Shown here piece after piece: positions 1 to 8,006 of a stretch of DNA of 64,000 nt; the first letter of the stretch is position 1, and the number at the start of each line of letters is the position of its first letter. The DNA is from Actinomycetospora sp. NBRC 106378. Its GTDB lineage: Bacteria; Actinomycetota; Actinomycetes; Mycobacteriales; Pseudonocardiaceae. The notes under the pieces were generated by a model. It was not told the origin of the DNA and made no database searches. It saw only the letters and a list, made by a program, of their open reading frames with translations. The translations under genes were made by a program, and so were the position numbers. The stretch covers positions 62,001-126,000 of the forward strand of contig NZ_BSTT01000001.1 of NCBI RefSeq assembly GCF_030269685.1, in the 5' to 3' direction.

Positions 1-36
1 ACCCGCACGCTGCCCGGCTTCGAGACGAAGGCATGA
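1..36 (+). CDS. C-terminal end of a CDS cut by the window edge, probably ESX-related
   Basis: Frame 1 is open from the first base and encodes about eleven residues ending GFETKA before a TGA at 34-36. The stop lies just ahead of the ribosome binding site of the following WXG100 gene, so the two are likely co-transcribed. WXG100 genes usually come in pairs, so the missing part may be a WXG100 partner. That is inference from position only; nothing in the visible residues identifies the family. Confidence 0.45.
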   Translation, partial: TRTLPGFETKA

Positions 37-47
37 GGGAGGACGAC

Positions 48-338
48 ATGGCAGACCGGGTCAAGGTCGGTTTCGGTGCCGTGGACACGGCCGTCGCCGA
101 CGTGCGCAGCGGCGCGCAGCTCATGGAGCAGCGGATGCAGCAGCTGCAGAGCGACATCACCCCGATGCTCGGGTCGTGGGACGGCGCGGCGCGCGAGTCC
201 TACGCCGCGGCGCAGGCCCAGTGGCAGTCGGGCTGGTCGGAGCTGCAGCTCGCCCTCGCCGCGCTCGGGGTCGCCACCGGGGACGTGAACGAGAACTACC
301 GGTCCACCGAGCAGGCGATCACGCGTTCCTTCGGCTGA
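48..338 (+). CDS. WXG100-family type VII secretion substrate (EsxA/EsxB-like)
   Basis: A 96-residue protein with the size and composition of ESX substrates: an Ala/Gln-rich helix, a central S-W-D-G turn (W-x-G motif, around residue 45) and a second helix. Such proteins form helical hairpins, dimerise and leave the cell through the ESX membrane channel. I chose the ATG at 48 because GAGGGAGGA lies 6 bases upstream; the ATG at 33 has no such site. EccC and EccD of the same pathway follow within 6 kb, which supports the call. Its dimer partner is probably the gene cut off at the left edge. Confidence 0.88.
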   Translation: MADRVKVGFGAVDTAVADVRSGAQLMEQRMQQLQSDITPMLGSWDGAARESYAAAQAQWQSGWSELQLALAALGVATGDVNENYRSTEQAITRSFG

Positions 339-347
339 GCCACGCCC

Positions 348-387
348 CGGGTGCCGGGGGCCGGCCGCCGCCGGTCCCCGGCACCCG
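348..387. terminator. Bidirectional hairpin terminator between convergent genes
   Basis: Perfect 12-bp arms (348-359 and 376-387, CGGGTGCCGGGG and its complement) enclose a GC-rich loop that can fold further. It fills the gap between the convergent WXG100 and SDR genes. There is no T tract, as is usual in very GC-rich actinobacteria. Confidence 0.6.
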
Positions 388-391
388 CCGC

Positions 392-1120
392 TCAGGACGC
401 CGTCGGGAGTTCGATCGCCCGCGGCGGACCGGACAGGGACCGCTTGGCCGCCACCGCCAGCCCGTCGAGGATCTCGACCTCGCCCGCCTCGAGTCCGTCG
501 AGTGCGAGCCGGACGAGGTCGGCGGGCTCGGTCATGGCCCCGGCCGGCAGGTCGAGGCCGGCGTCGCGGGCGAACTCCGTCATCGTCGTCGTGGCGACCA
601 GTCCCGGCACGAGAGCGCTGACGAGCGTCCCCTGGCCCGCCAGCTCGACCCGGACCCCGTTGGTCAGCCCCCACTGCGCGGACTTGGCCGCGGCGTAGGC
701 GGTGTTCCCCTCGACCGTCTGCCAGGCCACGCCCGAGAGCACGTTGAGCACGGCCCCGCCGCCGTTGCGGGCGAGGATCGGGGCGAAGGCCCGGATCATG
801 GCCAGCGTGCCGTAGTAGTTCGAGTCCATCGTCGTCCGGATCGCGTCCAGGTCCCCGGTCACCAGGCTCCCGCCCGCGGTGAAGGCGGCGTTGTTGATCA
901 GGACGTCCACGTCGCCGGCCGCCTCGGCCGCCGCGGCGACCGACTCCGGGTCGGTGATGTCGAGCCGCAGCACCTCGGCGCCCGGGACGTCGACCAGCTC
1001 CGGCCGGCGGGCGGTGGCGTAGACCCGCGCTCCCCGGGCCAGCAGCTCGAGGGCGAAGTGCCGGCCGATGCCGCGGTTCGTCCCGGTGACGAGGGCGGTG
1101 GCCCCGCGCAGCTCCATCAT
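392..1120 (-). CDS. Short-chain dehydrogenase/reductase (classical SDR)
   Basis: 242 residues, the normal classical SDR length. The N-terminal dinucleotide-binding motif is TGTNRGIG, followed by NNAA and a catalytic S-(x)n-YAAAK arrangement near residues 140-160. These enzymes oxidise or reduce alcohols and ketones with NAD(P)H in the cytoplasm; the substrate cannot be read from the sequence. The start is ATG ATG, at 1120 or 1117. It is divergent from a TetR gene, with two inverted repeats in the 83-bp gap, so repression by that regulator with induction by an unknown ligand is likely. It is unrelated to the surrounding ESX genes. Confidence 0.85.
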   Translation of the reverse strand: MMELRGATALVTGTNRGIGRHFALELLARGARVYATARRPELVDVPGAEVLRLDITDPESVAAAAEAAGDVDVLINNAAFTAGGSLVTGDLDAIRTTMDSNYYGTLAMIRAFAPILARNGGGAVLNVLSGVAWQTVEGNTAYAAAKSAQWGLTNGVRVELAGQGTLVSALVPGLVATTTMTEFARDAGLDLPAGAMTEPADLVRLALDGLEAGEVEILDGLAVAAKRSLSGPPRAIELPTAS

Positions 1121-1132
1121 GATCTCCTGTCG

Positions 1133-1192
1133 TCAACCTGACCCGATGGTCATGTTGATCCTCGACGCTAGGACAACCTGACCGGCCGGTCA
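1133..1192. promoter_or_regulatory. Two candidate TetR operators in the SDR/TetR divergent promoter
   Basis: Two inverted repeats share the half-site CTGACC/GGTCA. The first is TCAACCTGACC (1133-1143) against GGTCATGTTGA (1148-1158), one mismatch in 11 bp. The second is the perfect 14-bp palindrome TGACCGGCCGGTCA (1179-1192). The second is just upstream of the -10-like TAGGGT (1200-1205) of the TetR gene, so autorepression is plausible. Confidence 0.55.
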
Positions 1193-1212
1193 ACTTCGCT
1201 AGGGTGGTACCC

Positions 1213-1815
1213 GTGACCTCCCCGCACCGGCCGCTGCGCGCCGACGCCACGCGCAACCGCGCCGCGCTGCTCGCCGCGGCGGAGGCGGAGTTCACCGAGC
1301 GGGGCCTCGACGCGTCCATGGCCGACATCGCGCGGCGGGCGGGCGTCGCCAAGGGGACGGTGTTCCGCCACTTCGCGAGCAAGGAGGAGTTGATCGCGGC
1401 CATCGTCGCCGGTCACTTCCGGGCGCTCTCCGAGTACGCCCGCGCGCTCGACGACGCCTCCGACCCCGGCGGGGCGCTGGTGGAGTTCCTGGCCGAGGCG
1501 GCCGGCGGGCAGGCCCACCACGACCTGTCCTTCCTGCAGACCCTGACCGAGGGCGACTCGTCGGTCGCCGCGGCGCGCGACCAACTCCACGCCGACGTCG
1601 AGCGCCTCGTCGCGCGGGCCCGCGACGCGGGCGCCGTGCGCGGCGACGTCACCGGCACCGACGTCTGGGTGCTGATCTGCGCGCCGGTCCACGCGACCGG
1701 GTACGTCCGGGATCCGGCGCCCGACCTGTGGCGCCGGTACCTCGCCATCATCGTCGACGGGCTGCGCCCCGCCGGGGCGCAGCCGCTGCCCGTCCCGCCG
1801 CCGACCTGGCCCTGA
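1213..1815 (+). CDS. TetR/AcrR-family transcriptional repressor
   Basis: 200 residues with an N-terminal TetR DNA-binding domain: the helix-turn-helix reads ADIARRAGVAKGTVFRHFAS (about residues 38-57), ending in the family F-x-H-F pattern. The C-terminal ligand domain is helical and unspecific. I chose GTG 1213 rather than GTG 1204 because TAGGGT ends 7 bases before it, which fits a leaderless transcript; AGGGTGG could alternatively serve as a weak ribosome site. It probably controls the divergent SDR gene and itself. The end is 12 bases from the convergent eccC stop. Confidence 0.85.
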   Translation: MTSPHRPLRADATRNRAALLAAAEAEFTERGLDASMADIARRAGVAKGTVFRHFASKEELIAAIVAGHFRALSEYARALDDASDPGGALVEFLAEAAGGQAHHDLSFLQTLTEGDSSVAAARDQLHADVERLVARARDAGAVRGDVTGTDVWVLICAPVHATGYVRDPAPDLWRRYLAIIVDGLRPAGAQPLPVPPPTWP

Positions 1816-1827
1816 GCGTCCCGCCCC

Positions 1828-4800
1828 TCAGACCTCCGCCTCCGGCACCCACCCGAGCTGGACGAGCTGCGGCTCCGCGCGGCGGGTGACGTACTGCGCC
1901 CGGCCCGGCGGGAGGTCCTTCGCGCGCACGCCGTGCAGCAGGGCGCCCTCGTCGCGGGGACCGGAGAGCATCAGCCCCGGGCCGCCGAGTTCCCGCAGCC
2001 GGCGCAGCACCGGCTGCATCATCCCGGCCGCCGCCCCCGCCGCCGACCGCGCGAGCACCACGTGCAGCCCGATGTCGCGGCCCTGCGGCAGCAGGTCGAG
2101 CAGCGCCGCGAGCGGGTCCCCGCCCGGAGTGGCCACCAGGTCGTGATCGTCGACCACCACCAGCATGTGCGGGCCGTCCCACCAGTCCCGCGCGCGCAGC
2201 CGCGCCGGGGCCACGTCCGGTCCGGGCAGCCGCGTGCTCATCCGCGCGGCCGCCGCGGGCAGCGTCTCCGCCGCCGCGGGCGCCGAGCCGACGTACACCG
2301 AGAGGTGCTCCGGCGGCACGGCGTCGAGCAGGGTCCGCCGGTAGTCGACGACCACCACCCGCAGGTCCTCCGGCGGATGGGCGGCGCACAGCGCGGCGAC
2401 CAGCGCGCGCAGGGCCGCCGTCCGCCCCGACCCGGCGTCGCCGAGCACGAGCAGGTGCGGGTCCCGACCGCCGAGCAGGTCGAGGCGGAGCGGCCCGAGG
2501 TCGCTCTCCCGCAGGCCGACCGCCCCGGGCGGCAGGGTGTCCATCGGCACGAGGGGCGGCAGCATCCGGATCGGCGGCGCGGCGGGGCCCGACCATCCCG
2601 CCGCCGCCCGGCCGGCCGTCGTCGCCGCGTCCTCGGTGCATCCGGTCGCGTCGGTGATGACCGGCAGCGCGAGCTGGGCCCTGAACCCGGCGCCGACGAG
2701 GGCCCGCCCCGGGGTGGCGGGCACGCTCCGCGCGGCCCGCCGGTCGATCACGGAGTCCGCGGAGTCGCCCAGCCGCAGCTCGATGCGGGTCCCGAGGGCG
2801 TCCCGCAGCGCCGGACGCATGTCCCACCACCGCCCCGCGGTGATCACGAGGTGCACCCCGTAGCCGAGCCCGCGCGCGGCCAGCGCGGTCAGCCGCGGCT
2901 CGAGGTCCTCGAACTCCGTGCGCAGCGCACCCCAGTCGTCGACCAGGAGGAGGACGTCGGGTTCCGGGTCGACCACGGCGACCTCCGTGGACGGCCGGTC
3001 GCGCAGCTCCGCCATCGACTCGACCCCGCGCGTGGCGAACGAGCGCTCCCGATCGGCCACCAGCGACTCGAGCTGGGCGACGAGGCGCCGCACCACCTCC
3101 GGGCGCTGTCGCCCCGCGACCCCGCCCACGTGCGGCCACCGCTCCAGTGCGGCCAACGACCCGCCACCGAGGTCGATGGCGTAGACGACGAGCTCGGCCG
3201 GGGTGTGGGTGAGGGCCGCGGCGGTGACGAGGGTGCGCAGGGCCGTGCTCTTGCCGGTGCGCGGCGCCCCGACGACGCCGAGGTGTCCCCCGGTGCCGGA
3301 CAGGTCGACCACGAGCGGTTCCTGCGCCTGCCGGTCGGGCCGGTCGACGACGCCGAGCGCGACGGTCAGCGGACCCGGCCGCGGCGCGAGCAGCCCGTTC
3401 CCCGCGGTGAGGGCGGGGCGGGGCAGCACCGTGGTCAGCGGCAGGGCCGCCGGCAGCGGCGGCAGCCACACCTGGTGCACCGGGTCGGCGGCCGCGCGCA
3501 GCCGCTCCACGACGACGTCGAGCGTGGAGCGCTGCTCGGGGTCGGAGAGGTCCGGCCCGAGGGCCGGCAGGGTGTCGCCGGCCTCGCCGCGGGAGTCGAA
3601 GGCACGGAAGACGCGGGCGCGCGGAGGGCGCACCCGGCCGCGGACGGGCTCGGCGTACGGCGCGGACACGGTGGACACCCGCAGCCGCCGGTACACGCTG
3701 GTGTCGACCTTGAGGTAGGCCGATCCCGGCACCGACGGCAGGTCGAAGGCGTCGGTGTTGCCGATGACGGTGCGGCTCTCCGCGGCGGAGAACGTGCGCA
3801 GCGCGAGCCGGTAGGACAGGTGCGAGTCGAGGCCCCGCAGCCGTCCCTCCTCGAGCCGCTGCGTGGCGAGCAGCAGGTGCACGCCCAACGACCGCCCGAC
3901 CCGCCCGACCTGCACGAACAGGTCGATGAAGTCCGGCTGTGCGGTGAGCAGCTCGGAGAACTCGTCGACGACGACGAGCAGGTGCGGCAGCACGGGCACC
4001 GTCTCGCCGCGCGCGAGGCGCAGGCGCCGGTGCTCGCGGATGCCGGTGAGGTTGCCGGCGTCGCGCAGGAGCTGCTCCCGACGGCGCAGTTCGGAGCGCA
4101 GGGCGTCGCCGAACCGGTCGACGGTCTCCGGGTCGTCCTCCAGGTCGGTGATCGACCCGGCGACGTGCGGCAGCGTCGCCATGCCCGCGAACGTCGCCCC
4201 GCCCTTGTAGTCGACGAGTACGAGGGCGAGGTCGTCCGGCGGGTGCGTGGCGGCGAGGCCGGTGACCAGCGTGCGCAGCAGCTCGGACTTCCCCGACCCG
4301 GTCGCGCCGACGACGAGCCCGTGCGGCCCCATCCCGGAGAGCGCCGCCTCCTTGAGGTCCAGCTCGACCGGCGCGCCGTCGCCGTCCACGCCGAGCGGCA
4401 CGCGCAGCAGCTCCGCCTCCGAGCGGCGCCGCCAGGTCACGGCGGGGTCGAGCGCGGCGACGTCGTCGACCCCGATGAGGCCCGCCAGCCCGCTGACCTC
4501 GGCCAGCGCCCCGCGCCCGGCACGGCGCGAGAGCCGCATCGGGGTCAGGCGCCGCGCGAGCGTCTCCGCCTCGGCGAGCCCGAGGACGTCGGGCACGAGA
4601 CCGGTCGCGACGGCGAGCCCGGCCAGCTCGGGCGGTGGGGTCCCGTCGCGGCCGCGGCGGACCTCGAGACCGTGCCGGTCGCCGACGTGCACGCTGACCC
4701 CGGCCGCCGTCGGCCGGTCCAGCGGGTCGGCGACGACGTGCAGCACGCCGACCCCGAGGCCGGGCAGGTCGCCGAGCGGGTCGGGCACGGGCAGGGCGCC

Positions 4801-5766
4801 GTCGACGAGGACGACGAGCGCCGGACCCGACGTCGGGGACGACCGACCGCCGCCGCGCCGCCGGTCCAGCTCGGCACCGAGCAGGCGCCGGAGGGATCCG
4901 GGGTCCTCGGCGACGAGCAGGCCGGTGCCGTCGGCGCCGCCGCCGGAGGGGTGCCGCGCGTGGGGCAGCCACTTCACCCAGTCCCACGCGGCCCGGGCGG
5001 CGTCGGCCTCGGGGCCGTCCGGGCAGCAGACCGCGACCCGGACGTCGTCGGGCGCGTGCAGCGCCGCGAGCTGGGCGAGCATCGCGCGGGCGAGGGCCCG
5101 GCCGCGGACCGGGTCGCCGACGACCGCGACCGCCCCGCGCAGCGGGACCGCGACGGGTACGTCCGGCACCGGGCCCAGCCGGTCGACGAGGCGGCGGGCC
5201 GCGGCCTCCGTGCCGGGGTCGCGGGGCTCGGTGGGGTCGGCGTCGGCGAGGACGGGCGCGGCGACCCCCGGGACCCGGGCCCGACCGACGCGCAGGACGA
5301 GGAAGTCGGGGTCGTCGGGCCGCCGTTCCCAGAGCCGCTCGGCGCGCTCCGGGAACCCGACGAGCAGCGGCGGGTCGGGGTGCTGCTCCTCCGCGACGCG
5401 GCGCTGGTCGTCGGCGGCCGCCCGCAGCTCGGCGCGCACGGCGGCGAGGTGGGCGACGTAGCGCAGCCGCGTGTCGGTCCCCTGCTCGCGCGAGCGGCCA
5501 CGGGTCTGCAGCAACATCATCACGCCCATGCCGAGGGCGCCGATCACGAAGATCCCGCCGGCGAGGAAGTAGATCGGGTTCCGGTTGACGATCGCGAAGA
5601 CGAGGATGCCGCCGCTGCCGAGCAGCGGGAACAGCGCGTAGGTCCACGGCGTCGGCGCCCCGCCACCGCCCGAGGCCGGCGGGGGGACGAGCCGGACGGG
5701 CTCGGGAGTTGGTCGAACCGGCCCACCGCGGGGTGGTCGGTGCACGAGGATGTCGTTCATGGCCAT
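1828..5766 (-). CDS. eccC: Type VII secretion ATPase EccC (FtsK/SpoIIIE type)
   Basis: 1312 residues, the full single-chain EccC length. Two membrane helices lie near residues 43-60 and 65-86, followed by three ATPase domains. Walker A motifs are GATGSGKS (about residue 485), GAPRTGKS (about 837) and GDAGSGRT (about 1110). The third has Arg in place of the catalytic Lys, so it is probably degenerate. Walker B strands read LLVVVDEF, VLLLVDDW and MLVVVDDH. EccC recognises substrate C-termini and powers ESX export from the membrane complex. The ATG at 5766 has GGGGAGGG ten bases upstream. Its start overlaps the start of eccD on the other strand. The other ESX core genes (eccB, eccE, mycP) are not in this window. 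Confidence 0.95.
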   Translation of the reverse strand: MAMNDILVHRPPRGGPVRPTPEPVRLVPPPASGGGGAPTPWTYALFPLLGSGGILVFAIVNRNPIYFLAGGIFVIGALGMGVMMLLQTRGRSREQGTDTRLRYVAHLAAVRAELRAAADDQRRVAEEQHPDPPLLVGFPERAERLWERRPDDPDFLVLRVGRARVPGVAAPVLADADPTEPRDPGTEAAARRLVDRLGPVPDVPVAVPLRGAVAVVGDPVRGRALARAMLAQLAALHAPDDVRVAVCCPDGPEADAARAAWDWVKWLPHARHPSGGGADGTGLLVAEDPGSLRRLLGAELDRRRGGGRSSPTSGPALVVLVDGALPVPDPLGDLPGLGVGVLHVVADPLDRPTAAGVSVHVGDRHGLEVRRGRDGTPPPELAGLAVATGLVPDVLGLAEAETLARRLTPMRLSRRAGRGALAEVSGLAGLIGVDDVAALDPAVTWRRRSEAELLRVPLGVDGDGAPVELDLKEAALSGMGPHGLVVGATGSGKSELLRTLVTGLAATHPPDDLALVLVDYKGGATFAGMATLPHVAGSITDLEDDPETVDRFGDALRSELRRREQLLRDAGNLTGIREHRRLRLARGETVPVLPHLLVVVDEFSELLTAQPDFIDLFVQVGRVGRSLGVHLLLATQRLEEGRLRGLDSHLSYRLALRTFSAAESRTVIGNTDAFDLPSVPGSAYLKVDTSVYRRLRVSTVSAPYAEPVRGRVRPPRARVFRAFDSRGEAGDTLPALGPDLSDPEQRSTLDVVVERLRAAADPVHQVWLPPLPAALPLTTVLPRPALTAGNGLLAPRPGPLTVALGVVDRPDRQAQEPLVVDLSGTGGHLGVVGAPRTGKSTALRTLVTAAALTHTPAELVVYAIDLGGGSLAALERWPHVGGVAGRQRPEVVRRLVAQLESLVADRERSFATRGVESMAELRDRPSTEVAVVDPEPDVLLLVDDWGALRTEFEDLEPRLTALAARGLGYGVHLVITAGRWWDMRPALRDALGTRIELRLGDSADSVIDRRAARSVPATPGRALVGAGFRAQLALPVITDATGCTEDAATTAGRAAAGWSGPAAPPIRMLPPLVPMDTLPPGAVGLRESDLGPLRLDLLGGRDPHLLVLGDAGSGRTAALRALVAALCAAHPPEDLRVVVVDYRRTLLDAVPPEHLSVYVGSAPAAAETLPAAAARMSTRLPGPDVAPARLRARDWWDGPHMLVVVDDHDLVATPGGDPLAALLDLLPQGRDIGLHVVLARSAAGAAAGMMQPVLRRLRELGGPGLMLSGPRDEGALLHGVRAKDLPPGRAQYVTRRAEPQLVQLGWVPEAEV

Positions 5767-5767
5767 G
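5758..5767. promoter_or_regulatory. Palindrome CATGGCCATG holding the start codons of both eccC and eccD
   Basis: The ten bases are a perfect palindrome containing ATG codons at 5759 and 5765 on the plus strand and at 5760 and 5766 on the minus strand. The ribosome binding sites of both genes therefore lie inside, or opposite, the first codons of the other gene. No intergenic promoter space exists between them. Confidence 0.6.
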
Positions 5768-7207
5768 GCCCGTCAGCCCTCCCCGCCCGCCCTCGGCGGC
5801 CGGGACGCCCCGGCCGCCGAGGGCTCCTGGTGCACGGTGCGGGTGCGGGGACCCGAGGGCGCGGTCGACGCGGCACTGCCGGCGGACGCCACCGTCGCGG
5901 AGGTCGTCGACGAGCTCGCGGCGCGGCTGCTGCCCGGGGCGCCGCTGGTGCGCGGCGCGGACGGGCGGCCCTGGTACCTGCACCGCACCGGCGCCGGACC
6001 GATGCCGCCCGGCGTCTCGCTCGAGGCGGCCGGGGTGCGCGACGGCGACGTGCTGCACCTCGGACCGTGGCCGATGCCGCGCCCCGCGCAGCCGGTCGAC
6101 GACGGGCTCGTCGCCCTCGCCGAGGGCGCGGGCCGGGTCCCGCGGTGGACCGTGCGGCGCGTCGGGGTGCTGGTGACGGTGCTGCTCGTCGTCGTCTCGG
6201 CGGTCGGGGCGTCGCTGTCGCTGGCGGTGCCCGGCGGTCCGCTCGTGCCGCTGGCGCTCGCGGCGATGCTGCTCGGCCTGGCCGCGCTGCAGCGCCGCAC
6301 CCGGCCGACCACGCCGCTCGACGCCGAGCCCGGGATCGACCTGCCGACGTCGGGCGCGGCGCTGGCCTCGCTCCCCGCGTGGGTCGCCGCGGGCGTGGCG
6401 GGCGGCCTGGTCGTGCGTGGGGGCCTGCCCCCGGTGCTGACGCTGGCCGGCGCGGCGCTCGCCGTGGGCGCCGCGTCGGCCTGGCTGGTGGTCGGTGCAC
6501 GCGGGCCCTGGTGGGCGGCGGCGGGGACGCTCGGGGCCGGGTTCGCGCTGCCGTCCGCGCTGGTGGCGGGCGGGGTCCTGCCCGCGCCGCGCGCGATCGC
6601 CGTGGCGCTCACGCTCTGGCTGGTGCTGCTCGTGGCGCTGCCCTGGCTCGTCACCCGCAGCCGCACCTGGATCGAGCCGCGCGAGGACGCCGAGCACCTC
6701 GTCGACCACGCCGCCGCCACCCGACGGACCCTCGACCTGACGGTGGTGGCGGGCAGCGTCGCGGCGGCGATCGGCCTGTGGGTCCTCGCGACCTCGTCCG
6801 GCGGGGGCATGGTCCTCGGTTTCTGCGCGGCCGTGGCGCTCACGGCGGTGCTGCGGGCACGTCGGTCGGTGTTCGTGGGCGACTCGGCGGCCGCGGTCGG
6901 GGCCGGCGTGGTGGGCCTGGCCGGGGTCGGGTGGGCGCTCGTGCTCACCGGCGGACCGGGGGCGCGGGCCGTGGTCGCGGCGGCGGCGGTCGCCGTCATC
7001 GGCGGGCTCGTGGGGCTCGGCGGCGCGCTGCGCACCGCGGACGGGAACGGCGACGACGAGGCGGGCCTCCCGGCCTGGTGGCGCCGGCCGCGCACGCAGC
7101 GGCTGCTGTCGTGGCTGGAGACGGGCGTGGCGGTGGCGGTGCTGCCGCTGCTCGCCGGGGTGCTGGGCATCTACGCCGCCGCGGCCGACGCGGGCGCCCG
7201 GTTCTAG
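5759..7207 (+). CDS. eccD: Type VII secretion integral membrane protein EccD
   Basis: About 482 residues. The N-terminal ~90 residues form a ubiquitin-like (YukD) domain, with VRVRGPEGAVDAALPADATV typical of its first strands. Then come about eleven hydrophobic helices from residue ~135 to the C-terminus, which is the EccD architecture. EccD lines the ESX inner-membrane pore. Candidate starts are ATG 5750, 5759 and 5765; 5759 is preferred because GAGGA lies 8 bases upstream. It is divergent from eccC, unlike the usual co-directional ESX operon, and its stop overlaps that of the convergent EspC-like gene. Confidence 0.9.
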   Translation: MAMARQPSPPALGGRDAPAAEGSWCTVRVRGPEGAVDAALPADATVAEVVDELAARLLPGAPLVRGADGRPWYLHRTGAGPMPPGVSLEAAGVRDGDVLHLGPWPMPRPAQPVDDGLVALAEGAGRVPRWTVRRVGVLVTVLLVVVSAVGASLSLAVPGGPLVPLALAAMLLGLAALQRRTRPTTPLDAEPGIDLPTSGAALASLPAWVAAGVAGGLVVRGGLPPVLTLAGAALAVGAASAWLVVGARGPWWAAAGTLGAGFALPSALVAGGVLPAPRAIAVALTLWLVLLVALPWLVTRSRTWIEPREDAEHLVDHAAATRRTLDLTVVAGSVAAAIGLWVLATSSGGGMVLGFCAAVALTAVLRARRSVFVGDSAAAVGAGVVGLAGVGWALVLTGGPGARAVVAAAAVAVIGGLVGLGGALRTADGNGDDEAGLPAWWRRPRTQRLLSWLETGVAVAVLPLLAGVLGIYAAAADAGARF

Positions 7208-7551
7208 CGGCTCGCCGCGGCGTCGGAGGTGCCCCCGCCACCAGCATCCGGGATCGTGGCATCGATCGCGCCGGCCGCGCCGCCGTCGACGGTCTCGTAG
7301 TTCCCCGCGGCCGTCACGACGGTGCCCGCGGTCGCCGCGGCGGCGTTCGCCAGCTCCTGGGTGCGGGTCGCCAGCTCGGCGCCGAGCGCGGCCAGGGCAC
7401 CGGCGAGGCTCCCGCCGTTGACGCCGCCGCCGGCCGAGCCCGCCGCGCCCGCGGCCTGCGCACCCGCCGTCGAGAACCCGCTCCCCGCCGTCGAGAGCCG
7501 GCCCGCCCCCGTCCGCATCGCGGCGGTGTCGGCGTCGAACGGCTGGGACAT
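7204..7551 (-). CDS. EspC-like / WXG-like type VII secretion target
   Basis: About 115 residues, rich in Ala, Gly and Thr, beginning MSQPFDADTAAMRTGAGRLS. This resembles the small EspC-type (DUF2580) excreted proteins encoded in ESX loci. A helical first half with a Gly-rich turn (GGGVNGGS) near the middle fits a two-helix hairpin. The start is ATG 7551 with AGGAG 7 bases upstream; the GTG at 7554 is too close to that site. It converges on eccD with a 4-bp overlap of stop codons. Assignment rests on size, composition and neighbourhood; there is no clear W-x-G. Confidence 0.65.
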   Translation of the reverse strand: MSQPFDADTAAMRTGAGRLSTAGSGFSTAGAQAAGAAGSAGGGVNGGSLAGALAALGAELATRTQELANAAAATAGTVVTAAGNYETVDGGAAGAIDATIPDAGGGGTSDAAASR

Positions 7552-7742
7552 CACGGGGCTCCTGACCTCGTCCGGAGATGATCGAGGACCTCACGGTAGG
7601 AGGGCGCCACCGACCGTGGGTGCCGTTTCGGGGAAGTCGACAGCGGGAGGACGACGTGCCCCTCGGCGAGCGGCTCCCGCCCCGACGGCGGGTCGTGCAC
7701 CCCGACCCGGCCTTGTCGCGGGCTGCCGCCGGAGCGCGCCTA

Positions 7743-7771
7743 CCTTGTCGTTGCGAATCAGAACGACAAGG
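7743..7771. repeat. Inverted repeat CCTTGTCGTT / AACGACAAGG with flanking copies of its half-site
   Basis: Perfect 10-bp arms (7743-7752 and 7762-7771) around a 9-base loop. The half-site recurs nearby: CCTTGTC at 7711-7717, and a 13-bp direct repeat GACAAGGCGGGCG at 7765-7777 and 7797-7809. It could be an operator cluster or a decayed palindromic element. Confidence 0.6.
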
Positions 7772-7847
7772 CGGGCGGGCCCGGGCGGGAGGCCGTGACA
7801 AGGCGGGCGAGCAGCGCCGACACGAGCGAACGGGAGCGGGCCGGCGC

Positions 7848-7907
7848 CGCGAGGTTCACGTCAGGCATCTCGGCAGGCCCCCGAACCTGCCTGAGGTGAA
7901 CCTCGCG
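7848..7907. repeat. 60-bp palindromic element, TCAGGCA family, copy 1
   Basis: Arms of 20 bp at 7848-7867 (CGCGAGGTTCACGTCAGGCA) and 7888-7907 are complementary except for one position, around a 20-base loop. The loop can form an alternative stem, GGCAGG/CCTGCC. The arm matches the right arm of an element at 35484-35545 at 19 of 20 positions, so this is a repeated element, not a chance hairpin. Confidence 0.75.
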
Positions 7908-8006
7908 TGGTTCGTCCGGATCGGTCTCCGACCCGACACCCGACGCTCCCCCGCACGTCGCACCGGGGTCACCCGGGAGCACCCACGATCGGGCGACCAT
8001 GCAGCG

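Larger units (their letters stand above)
7552..8006. other. 455-bp intergenic region rich in inverted repeats
   Basis: No credible gene was found between the EspC-like gene and the phosphatase. It holds a cluster built on CCTTGTC/GACAAGG (7711-7809), a long imperfect palindrome (7848-7907) and presumably the promoters of both flanking genes. Reading frames that cross it lack coding character. Confidence 0.6.

Noticed and set aside
1748-7801. Very long open frames on both strands opposite eccC and eccD
   Set aside because: They are Arg/Pro/Ala-rich with poor codon bias and lie antisense to clearly conserved ESX genes. High GC removes stop codons by chance.
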